NCBI GenBank assembly: GCA_902799875.1
Contig: CADCCH010000010.1
Span: 1-46,928 of the forward strand
Direction: 5' to 3'
DNA length: 46,928 nucleotides
DNA from: an uncultured Bacteroidales bacterium
GTDB lineage: Bacteria > Bacteroidota > Bacteroidia > Bacteroidales > Paludibacteraceae
Shown here: positions 40,618 to 46,640 of the stretch, piece by piece
How the letters are laid out: every line of letters starts with the position of its first letter
Numbering within the stretch: position 1 is the stretch's first letter
The notes under the pieces: model-generated
Databases searched by the model: none
What the model was told of the DNA's origin: nothing
What the model saw: the letters and a program-made list of their open reading frames with translations, nothing else
Position numbers and translations under genes: made by a program

Positions 40618-41892
40618 CTATGGCTTGAGACAGCCTATTGGAACAACATATATGCCATCTTTCCGGCGATAGGCATATGGTCCGACTGCTGTTAACACCA
40701 TTAGGAAAGTAGGAGCCGGCATTTTTGTCGTGTCTATATTTGCTGCTACATTCTTAAGACTATTTGCTGCTGTCTCAATATTATTCGGTCCTCCTAACTT
40801 CACTTCGCATAAGCCATATGAGCCGTCTCGCCGATGGATAACCATGTCACATTCCAATCCGTTACTATCGCGGAAATGATATACTTTTGCTTTGAGAGCA
40901 TCTGCATAGATGCGAAGATCTCTTGCTGCTAATGTCTCAAACATGAATCCGAACGTGTTTAGGTCGTTGATGAGATCTTTGGGAGATATTCCCAATGCCG
41001 CTGTGGATATAGACGGATCAATAAAGTAGCGCGTTGAGGAAGTTCTGATGGCAGCCTTGGATCGTAAATTGGGATTCCATGCCGGCATATCTTCTATGAC
41101 AAACAATCGGTTCAGTACATCCAAATAAGAACTGATCGTGTCGTCTGAAACAGATTGATTATCGTTGGATAATACGTCTGACCGAATCATGCTAATTGGG
41201 CATTGTGCACCTTGGTGCCGGGCATAAGAACGCATGATATAACGCATTCTTTCTGAGGATCGCTGAACTTTGTCTACACGATGTATATCTACATTCAGCA
41301 GTGATTCCAAATAATCTTCTGCCTGATCAAGAGCCGTGTCTCCTGTTAAGAAAGTGGCTTGAGGCCATCCTCCTCGGCAAACAAGAAATGCCATCTGCTC
41401 AATAGGCATGTCATGAGGGATAACGGCAATGTCTGCTTGATTGAATAAATCATTTAAAGACACCTCGCCTTTGCTTTCTCCTGACTCGTAAAGACTCATA
41501 GGACGCATCTTCAGTCTTCCTATACGACCGGTTCCGCTATGTAAAGTGTCTTCCGCTTCGGGGAGAACTGCACTTCCTGTCAGAATGAATTGTGCAAACT
41601 CATTTCTCTCATCTACCGTCGTACGAACAACATCCCACAATGAAGGTATAAGTTGCCACTCGTCAATAACACGTGGCGTGTCGCCTAAAAGCAGACTTTC
41701 GGGATTGATATCTATCATTTGGCGGCTCTGTTCCAAAACAAGTTTCTTGCTTAAATCCAAGATACTATGTGATTGCTGTTTGGCTGTGGTTGTCTTTCCG
41801 CACCATTTAGGTCCGATGATAAGAACTGCCCCTTTACCTGCCAATTTGTTCTCCAATAATTGGTCTGCAATGCGCTGTTTATAGCCTTTCAT
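40618..41892 (-). CDS. AAA ATPase with DUF4143-type C-terminus, 424 aa
   Basis: The N-terminal AAA_14-like ATPase has Walker A G-P-K-W-C-G-K-T (about 27-34), Walker B-like R-V-I-D-E-W-Q near 75-81 and the sensor segment F-I-L-T-G-S-A near 103-109. The C-terminal half has Y-F-I-D-P-S, then G-L-E-C-D-M-V-I-H and Y-G-L-C-E-V-K-L, a PD-(D/E)xK-like arrangement (D, E-x-K) usual in DUF4143 proteins. The family is abundant and of unsettled function in gut Bacteroidota. It runs convergent to the secretion-like operon with its own promoter at 41917-41948. No link to secretion is shown. Confidence 0.87.
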   Translation of the reverse strand: MKGYKQRIADQLLENKLAGKGAVLIIGPKWCGKTTTAKQQSHSILDLSKKLVLEQSRQMIDINPESLLLGDTPRVIDEWQLIPSLWDVVRTTVDERNEFAQFILTGSAVLPEAEDTLHSGTGRIGRLKMRPMSLYESGESKGEVSLNDLFNQADIAVIPHDMPIEQMAFLVCRGGWPQATFLTGDTALDQAEDYLESLLNVDIHRVDKVQRSSERMRYIMRSYARHQGAQCPISMIRSDVLSNDNQSVSDDTISSYLDVLNRLFVIEDMPAWNPNLRSKAAIRTSSTRYFIDPSISTAALGISPKDLINDLNTFGFMFETLAARDLRIYADALKAKVYHFRDSNGLECDMVIHRRDGSYGLCEVKLGGPNNIETAANSLKNVAANIDTTKMPAPTFLMVLTAVGPYAYRRKDGIYVVPIGCLKP

Positions 41893-41916
41893 AACTTTAA
41901 TTTTTTATTTCGGGCG

Positions 41917-41948
41917 CAAAGGTACTACTTTTTTTTGAAATATGCAAA
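41917..41948 (-). promoter_or_regulatory. Promoter of the minus-strand AAA ATPase gene
   Basis: Minus strand: -33 TTTG (41945-41948), 20-base spacer starting CATATTTC and ending GTAG, -7 TACCTTTG (41917-41924). Confidence 0.8.
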
Positions 41949-41961
41949 TATTTTTGCAAAA

Positions 41962-42069
41962 TTCGGCAAGTTGAGACCATTTCGTTCGGCAAGTTGAGAC
42001 AGTTTCGTTCGGCAAGTTGTGACTGTTTTGTTCGGTAAGTTGAGACAATTTCATTCGGCAAGTTGAGAT
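41962..42069. repeat. Four and a half 23-bp tandem repeats (TTCGGCAAGTTGAGAC)
   Basis: Units begin at 41962, 41985, 42008, 42031 and 42054, each opening TTCGGCAAGTTGAGAC with few changes (TTGTGAC in the third, GGTAAG in the fourth) and a 7-base variable part. The arrangement is too short and too compact for CRISPR. It recalls the repeated transposase-binding sites at the ends of IS21-type elements, but no transposase gene is present. Confidence 0.85.
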
Positions 42070-42297
42070 TTTGGGGAACGAGACATGGATGAGATAAAGG
42101 CCAATCGGAATATTGAAGGACGAGCCTGTCAGCCGTCAGCCCTGAAAATCTTCGTTCCCTTTGTGTCCTTTGTGAACGAAAATTGATCCACGATGCTTTA
42201 TTTAGGTTTATCTATGTTTATGTTCGTAAATTATCGCAACAGTACTAATCAAAAACTCGAAAAAAATTAACAAAATTAAACTTTTATGGGCTAAAAA
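42070..42297 (+). other. Intergenic stretch without a recognised gene
   Basis: Between the repeats and the next promoter there is no coding signal. A single dyad, TTCGTTC (42151-42157) with GAACGAA (42174-42180), is visible; nothing else was recognised. Confidence 0.5.
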
Positions 42298-42329
42298 TTT
42301 GCTTATGTCAAAAATTTACACTAACTTTG
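42298..42329 (+). promoter_or_regulatory. Promoter of the plus-strand AAA ATPase gene
   Basis: -33 TTTG (42298-42301), 20-base spacer starting CTTATGTC, -7 TAACTTTG (42322-42329). The leader to the ATG at 42435 is about 100 bases and contains a CGTGTT/AACACG dyad. Confidence 0.75.
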
Positions 42330-42434
42330 CAGCGGATTTCGTGTTCAATATAAAAAACACGAGCAGTTAATATGTGTTCGTTGTAGAAAGCACAAAATGT
42401 AAAATTATGCTCAATACATAAAGCAAATTAAGCT

Positions 42435-43640
42435 ATGAAAAATCTGATTGACAAGCACAGACGTTACTACAAACAAACGCCTATGACAATTATTCGTCAG
42501 TGTGGAACGGAAATTAACTGGGATGTGCCTCTGTTAGCGATACGTGGTCCCAAGGGTGTTGGTAAAAGTACGATTATGCGCCAATATATCCGGCAGCACT
42601 ATTCTGTTTCGGACAGGTCGGTGCTTTACTGCTCCTGTGATGGCGCGTATTTTGCTTCGCACACCTTGCTTGATCTGGCGGATCAGTTCTATAAAACAGG
42701 CGGTAAACATCTGTTCTTAGACGAGATCCACAAATATCCCAACTGGAGTCGTGAGATCAAAGAGATGACCGACTTATATTCGGACATGCGAATCGTTATT
42801 AGCGGTAGTTCGCTATTGAGTATGCAGCAAGGCGATGCCGATTTGAGCAGAAGGTGTATCAATCACGATATCCCCGGGCTTAGTTTCCGGGAGTTCTTGC
42901 GTTTTTATAAGAACATCGACCTGCCCAGATATACGTTGGAGCAGATTCTTGAAAATCCCTGGCCATTGGTTGAAGAGGTGACTGATAAATGTCGGCCGCT
43001 CCAATATTTCTCGGAGTACTTGCAATATGGCTATTATCCGTATTTCCTGCAATTGAAGAACATTGTGGATTATTATTCGGCAGTTGAGAACACGGTTAGT
43101 TATATTATCGACGACGAACTGCCGCGTATATGTAAGGTCTCCATCGAGAACACGCGGAAAATCAAAGCGCTGGTGAATATCTTAGCGAATTCGGTGCCGT
43201 ACGATATCGATATCAAACGTCTGTCCGTGCAAAGCGAATTGCAACGGGCAACCATCTTGGAGTACCTCACTTATCTGGACAAAGCTAAGATTCTTCGGCT
43301 TATCTATTCCGATTATGCGAACGCCAAGAAAATGCAGAAACCGGATAAGGTGCTCATGGACAATAGCAATATGCTTTATGCTTTAGCCGCTCAAGAACCC
43401 AATATCGGAACTGTTCGTGAGTGTTTTGCTGCCAACCAACTGGCTTTCGCTCATTTGGTAGAGTACGGCAAGCATCATGGTGATTTTAAGATTGACGGTA
43501 AGTACACCTTCGAAGTGGGTGGAGCAGATAAAGACTACGAGCAAATAGCAGATCTGCCCAATTCGTACATTCTGGCTGACGATATGGAATTTCCGTATGG
43601 TCACAAACTCCCGTTGTGGGTGGTCGGCTTCTTGTATTAG
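42435..43640 (+). CDS. AAA_14-family ATPase, 401 aa
   Basis: Walker A is G-P-K-G-V-G-K-S (about 38-45), Walker B H-L-F-L-D-E-I-H near 93-99, and the sensor motif I-V-I-S-G-S-S-L near 119-126. A winged-helix-like middle part (L-S-V-Q-S-E-L-Q-R-A-T-I-L-E-Y-L) and a C-terminal domain with Y-T-F-E-V-G-G follow, where a nuclease-like E-V-K is replaced by E-V-G-G. It belongs to the same broad family as the gene at 40618-41892 but is clearly a different subfamily. Function unknown; neighbours give no clear hint. Confidence 0.87.
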   Translation: MKNLIDKHRRYYKQTPMTIIRQCGTEINWDVPLLAIRGPKGVGKSTIMRQYIRQHYSVSDRSVLYCSCDGAYFASHTLLDLADQFYKTGGKHLFLDEIHKYPNWSREIKEMTDLYSDMRIVISGSSLLSMQQGDADLSRRCINHDIPGLSFREFLRFYKNIDLPRYTLEQILENPWPLVEEVTDKCRPLQYFSEYLQYGYYPYFLQLKNIVDYYSAVENTVSYIIDDELPRICKVSIENTRKIKALVNILANSVPYDIDIKRLSVQSELQRATILEYLTYLDKAKILRLIYSDYANAKKMQKPDKVLMDNSNMLYALAAQEPNIGTVRECFAANQLAFAHLVEYGKHHGDFKIDGKYTFEVGGADKDYEQIADLPNSYILADDMEFPYGHKLPLWVVGFLY

Positions 43641-43641
43641 G

Positions 43642-43726
43642 TGTGAAAATCTATCTTTTTAACACATATTTTCACAGGTAATAACATTGCAACACCAATC
43701 CAATCGCCCGTTTCAGCGGGCGATTG
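43642..43726 (+). terminator. Two hairpins downstream of the AAA ATPase gene
   Basis: TGTGAAAAT (43642-43650) pairs with ATTTTCACA (43668-43676). CAATCGCCCG (43701-43710) pairs perfectly with CGGGCGATTG (43717-43726) around a 6-base loop. Neither is followed by a strong T-run. Confidence 0.65.
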
Positions 43727-43772
43727 TCATGATAAAATCAACAATATTAACAACTAAAAATTTTTTACAACT

Positions 43773-44091
43773 ATGACAAAAAAAATCTGAAAACCATTTG
43801 GTCGTTGATCTCTATGTTCACCTCGTTTCCGATGAACCGAAAACCGAGAAACCATCCCTCTTCTCCCGGATCACACCACAAGCCTATGCAGAAGGACGTG
43901 CCCAATCCGTCGAAGACGAACTCCGCCTCGCGTCCATCCACGCCCCTTCCCTTATCAAAGCGATTCGCACCAACGAAGCTCTCGGCTATCTGGACTCCAA
44001 AAATCTCCAAACAACCATCTTGTTCGATCTGCTTAATGCTCACTTCCATCTGCCTTACAAATACGGCAACTTTGCCAAATATCGCAAGTAG
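43773..44091 (+). pseudogene. Small ORF interrupted by a frameshift at an A8 tract, about 105 aa
   Basis: ATG at 43773 opens a frame that stops after five codons (M-T-K-K-I). Removing one A from the run of eight A at 43778-43785 joins it to the downstream open frame: M-T-K-K-S-E-N-H-L-V-V-D-L-Y-V-H and on to 44091. The downstream frame has no good start of its own (first candidate TTG at 43798). The product is an unrecognised, partly acidic protein (V-E-D-E-L-R-L-A-S-I-H-A). It may be a pseudogene, a phase-variable or slippage-expressed gene, or an assembly error. On its own the 98-codon frame looks coding, but only moderately so. Confidence 0.5.
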
Positions 44092-44147
44092 AATGTAGTA
44101 GAATAATAAATCCCATTCAGTAGAATAATTCTACCTTAAAGTAGAAT
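44088..44147 (+). promoter_or_regulatory. Cluster of GTAGAAT repeats, possible operator
   Basis: GTAGAAT occurs at 44088, 44098, 44120 and 44141, and inverted (ATTCTAC) at 44128, the third forming a GTAGAAT-A-ATTCTAC palindrome at 44120-44134. Start-to-start distances are 10, 22 and 21 bases, about one, two and two helical turns. The array lies upstream of a terminator and the HNH gene promoter. Confidence 0.6.
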
Positions 44148-44156
44148 GCAGTAGAT

Positions 44157-44190
44157 AAATGCAGTCATAATTTTCGTGACTGCATTTTTT
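44157..44190 (+). terminator. Strong intrinsic terminator
   Basis: AAATGCAGTCA (44157-44167) and TGACTGCATTT (44177-44187) form a perfect 11-bp stem followed by TTT. The T-run is five bases from the next -7 element. Confidence 0.85.
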
Positions 44191-44194
44191 CATA

Positions 44195-44202
44195 TACCTT
44201 TG
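44195..44202 (+). promoter_or_regulatory. -7 element upstream of the HNH gene
   Basis: TACCTTTG at 44195-44202. The position expected for -33 (about 44172-44174) reads TTT only and lies in the terminator loop, so this promoter lacks the extended motif seen on the backbone. Confidence 0.6.
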
Positions 44203-44234
44203 CACCGAAATTTCAACGTTGAACGATAATCAAC

Positions 44235-44248
44235 GGCTACCGGTAGCC
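44235..44248 (+). promoter_or_regulatory. 14-bp perfect palindrome in the HNH gene leader
   Basis: GGCTACCGGTAGCC, centred 38 bases before the ATG at 44279. It could be an operator, a homing or recognition site, or part of a leader hairpin. Confidence 0.5.
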
Positions 44249-44278
44249 ATTTTAGTAACCATTAAAACAATTATTAAA

Positions 44279-44890
44279 ATGGCGACAACAACAATCCTTC
44301 TCCATCCACTCAGCGACATGCTCCCGGATGGAACCGAAATCCGCCGTGTGCCCGACATGACGCGCACAGGCAACAGACCCCTCTACGTCACTTTCGATGG
44401 GCGTCCCTTTTCGCACGTCCTCGTCAAAGATCATGAGACAGGTCAGTTCATCTGGATCTACCGTCCGGTAGCACCCATCCTTGACACATGCCCTTGTAAC
44501 CGCTTTAACGGCAACCGCGAACAGAGGTACTACAAGATGCGCAATCATGGAAACATCTACCTCCATATCGCCGTGGCACTCGCATGGATCGGTGAACAAC
44601 AAACCGACGAGGAAGGCTATCGCTATCAGTGCCACCACCTCAACGGTATCACTTCTGACAACCGAGCCTCTAACCTCATCTGGCTCTCGCGTGCCGAACA
44701 CAAGATCTACGATGATCGACAACGATTACTCCGCGATCTACTCGGTAACCTCCAGATCTTCGAACGGTCCGACTTTGACCGCTGGCATGCTATGTCCGAA
44801 CCCGATTTCCAAGCCATGCTTGCCAAGTACTACCGCGACCCCTCCCACGATCCGATGGAGTACGACATGACCCACCACATGGAATTTTAA
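44279..44890 (+). CDS. HNH endonuclease-like protein, 203 aa
   Basis: The central motif is H-H-L-N-G-I-T-S-D-N-R-A-S-N-L, followed by W-L-S-R-A-E-H (about residues 122-144). The H-H pair, spaced asparagines and final E-H are the HNH_3-type nuclease core found in homing and phage endonucleases. The N-terminal part has V-T-F-D-G-R-P-F-S-H-V-L-V-K-D-H-E-T-G-Q, typical of the preceding strand module. The C-terminal helical tail (S-D-F-D-R-W-H-A-M-S) is family-unspecific. ATG at 44279 is preferred over 44219, which would place the palindrome inside the gene. It probably belongs to a phage-like or mobile neighbourhood. Confidence 0.82.
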   Translation: MATTTILLHPLSDMLPDGTEIRRVPDMTRTGNRPLYVTFDGRPFSHVLVKDHETGQFIWIYRPVAPILDTCPCNRFNGNREQRYYKMRNHGNIYLHIAVALAWIGEQQTDEEGYRYQCHHLNGITSDNRASNLIWLSRAEHKIYDDRQRLLRDLLGNLQIFERSDFDRWHAMSEPDFQAMLAKYYRDPSHDPMEYDMTHHMEF

Positions 44891-44909
44891 CTATTAAAAA
44901 TCAATCATT

Positions 44910-45296
44910 ATGCAAACTACCAATCTTAAAGAACTGCGTGAGTTACGCACCCAAGAAAAAGCTCTCAAAGCACGTATTGACGAAATCAGTTCCAAAGCTG
45001 CTGACGAAGCCGTTGCTATCCTTTCCTCCAAAGGCCTCGACCGCGGTGAGTTCTCCATCCCTGGAGTAGGTACCTTCCAACTCCAGCGCACCGATGTCAT
45101 TGATATGACCAACTACAATCGCTATAAAGGCGAAGAAGCCATCCGCTGGCGACAAAAAAACGAACAGAAAGAGCAAAGTCGTAAGTACCAAGCCGCCCTC
45201 ACGCGCGAGATGAAAGGTATCAACGACGCCTTCGTTGCTACACACCCCGATTGGACTCCCGACGAGATCAAACTCACCGTCAAAGTCATTGACTAA
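44910..45296 (+). CDS. Hypothetical protein, 128 aa
   Basis: A soluble, charged protein with a helical N-terminus (L-K-E-L-R-E-L-R-T-Q-E-K-A-L-K-A-R-I-D-E), a short beta part (G-E-F-S-I-P-G-V-G-T-F-Q-L) and a helical tail. It starts 19 bases after the HNH gene. Small proteins of this style occur in Bacteroidota phage-like and accessory regions, but I do not recognise a family and give no function. Confidence 0.65.
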   Translation: MQTTNLKELRELRTQEKALKARIDEISSKAADEAVAILSSKGLDRGEFSIPGVGTFQLQRTDVIDMTNYNRYKGEEAIRWRQKNEQKEQSRKYQAALTREMKGINDAFVATHPDWTPDEIKLTVKVID

Positions 45297-45305
45297 AGGG
45301 TCATG

Positions 45306-45336
45306 GGGGGAAGGTAAAAAGAAAATACTTTCCCCC
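45306..45336 (+). other. 11-bp stem-loop between two small genes
   Basis: GGGGGAAGGTA (45306-45316) pairs with TACTTTCCCCC (45326-45336) with one G-T wobble and a 9-base loop. There is no T-run, so it may attenuate or stabilise the transcript. Confidence 0.65.
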
Positions 45337-45367
45337 TACAACCCCCTATTAAAAAAGAAAAACATTG

Positions 45368-45772
45368 ATGATGAACATAGATAATAAAACTGCTCCGGTT
45401 CTAAACCGGTCATCATTTGAATATCTTTGGGAGTTATTAAATCCACCGTTAGAGTTTCACAACATGCGTGCTAAATGCGAGTCAAAACTCTGGAACGCCT
45501 GTACCATCCACATGCAACACCGCATTTATCGTCTCATCCGAGACCGTAAGCGTGCAGGCAAACCGGTAGAACCCAATCCATGGTACGCTATAGTGAACGC
45601 TCGCGATGCTGAACCAACCAACTACAACGGTTCACCCGCTGTGGACGACGTAGCCAAGACAACCAAGATGGTCGTCGCATGGTACAAAGGACTTGCAGGT
45701 ATCTACACCCTCGAAGAAGCCCTTGCCCTCAAACTCCAAATCATCAGAGAATTTAAACTTATAAACGATTAA
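45368..45772 (+). CDS. Hypothetical protein, 134 aa
   Basis: A soluble basic protein with K-L-W-N-A-C-T-I-H-M-Q-H-R-I-Y-R-L-I-R-D-R-K near the middle and a helical C-terminus (T-L-E-E-A-L-A-L-K-L-Q-I-I). Two adjacent ATG codons (45368, 45371) can serve as start. No family recognised. It continues the run of small plus-strand genes after the HNH gene. Confidence 0.6.
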   Translation: MMNIDNKTAPVLNRSSFEYLWELLNPPLEFHNMRAKCESKLWNACTIHMQHRIYRLIRDRKRAGKPVEPNPWYAIVNARDAEPTNYNGSPAVDDVAKTTKMVVAWYKGLAGIYTLEEALALKLQIIREFKLIND

Positions 45773-45785
45773 ACAACAAGACAAG

Positions 45786-45836
45786 CACGGGAGTTCATTG
45801 GCTCGTTCTCGGGAGATGGTCCCGTGATGGTCGCGT
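45786..45836 (+). other. Dyad upstream of the 45863 gene
   Basis: CACGGGA (45786-45792) and TCCCGTG (45830-45836) are perfect inverted copies, with TCGGGA/TCCCG alternatives between them, 27 bases before the next likely start. Confidence 0.45.
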
Positions 45837-45862
45837 TATTGAAACGAAGAAAGGAAAGAACT

Positions 45863-46165
45863 ATGAGTAACTACCCTTTATACGACGTGCCGTACCTGGT
45901 GCGACCATCGAACGGCACCTATATGTCGAAGAAGCGGCATGAGATTGAAGAGCAAAACCAAGCGATCGTAGATGCCTATTTCATCGAACGAGACAAAGGA
46001 ACACCTGCTATCCGGGCACAAAAAATCGTAGCCCAAAAGCATGGAATGTACACGCAACGCGTGGAATATTGCCTCAGATGGTACTATCAAGAGGCAGAAA
46101 GACGTAAAAGATACGATTTTTTGATAAAATTTCCACCTGCAAAGGAACACATTGTTCAGTATTGA
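45863..46165 (+). CDS. Hypothetical protein, 100 aa
   Basis: A basic protein with a helical region that could be a helix-turn-helix (A-I-R-A-Q-K-I-V-A-Q-K-H-G-M-Y-T-Q-R-V-E-Y). The order resembles small DNA-binding or recombination-accessory proteins, but similarity is weak. ATG at 45863 follows the purine-rich stretch AAGGAAAGAA; an in-frame start at 45824 is possible. It precedes a small lipoprotein gene and a -7 element. Confidence 0.58.
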   Translation: MSNYPLYDVPYLVRPSNGTYMSKKRHEIEEQNQAIVDAYFIERDKGTPAIRAQKIVAQKHGMYTQRVEYCLRWYYQEAERRKRYDFLIKFPPAKEHIVQY

Positions 46166-46166
46166 C

Positions 46167-46174
46167 GTATCTTT
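46167..46174 (+). promoter_or_regulatory. -7 element upstream of the small lipoprotein gene
   Basis: TATCTTTG at 46167-46174, directly after the previous stop codon. No -33 TTG lies at the usual 20-base distance. Confidence 0.5.
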
Positions 46175-46201
46175 GCACCGGATTTCAAAAAAGTACGAAC
46201 C

Positions 46202-46372
46202 ATGAGAAAACTATTGCTTATGACAGTCATTATGACGTCCCTTGTGATGACGAGTTGTAATGTCACTCGCGTCATCACCAACGAGTCCCAGTATCTGCAG
46301 CGAGGCGATACCTCGGTAGTCATTCAGACCAAAACGGTGGAGACCTACGATGCCACCAAGAAAGGGCTATAG
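46202..46372 (+). CDS. Very small lipoprotein, 56 aa
   Basis: ATG at 46202 opens a 56-codon frame with a lipoprotein signal (M-R-K-L-L-L-M-T-V-I-M-T-S-L-V, lipobox M-T-S-C with the cysteine at residue 19). The mature peptide is about 38 residues, with V-T-R-V-I-T-N-E-S-Q-Y and a closing T-Y-D-A-T-K-K-G-L. It follows the -7 element by 28 bases and ends 2 bases before the next gene. The signal peptide makes it credible despite its size. Role unknown. Confidence 0.7.
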   Translation: MRKLLLMTVIMTSLVMTSCNVTRVITNESQYLQRGDTSVVIQTKTVETYDATKKGL

Positions 46373-46374
46373 GT

Positions 46375-46638
46375 ATGGCAAAAGTCGAGTTTGACCCGGG
46401 TATAGAATCGGTGACCGGCATTCTGATGGGAACAGACCCTTTCTATATTCGCCGCTACCCCGGGAAAGAAGGCGTAATGCATATCGTACAGGCACGACCG
46501 GACCGCTCGGGTCATACTCCATCTCCAGCCGAAGCCCACACCCGTATCCTCTTCGCTCAGAAGTACGGACAAGAAAAACACCTCGCGTTTTTAGAACGCA
46601 CCATGAAAAACCAATTATCAATCAATTTTAACGATTAA
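46375..46638 (+). CDS. Hypothetical protein, 87 aa
   Basis: The N-terminus (A-K-V-E-F-D-P-G-I-E-S-V-T-G-I-L) followed by a Y-I-R-R-Y beta segment and a charged helical tail (A-H-T-R-I-L-F-A-Q-K-Y-G-Q-E-K) recalls small Bacteroidota proteins found in phage-like gene clusters. No functional family recognised. It starts 2 bases after the small lipoprotein and ends 2 bases before the last gene, so the three are probably one transcript. Confidence 0.62.
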   Translation: MAKVEFDPGIESVTGILMGTDPFYIRRYPGKEGVMHIVQARPDRSGHTPSPAEAHTRILFAQKYGQEKHLAFLERTMKNQLSINFND

Positions 46639-46640
46639 GT

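Noticed and set aside
41962..42069. A CRISPR array.
   Set aside because: The period is 23 bp with only about seven variable bases, far too short for spacers, and no cas gene is present.
43771..44049. A minus-strand 92-codon ORF opposite the A8-interrupted gene.
   Set aside because: The plus-strand frame restored by one base change gives a better start and composition, and the minus frame has no promoter or recognisable features.
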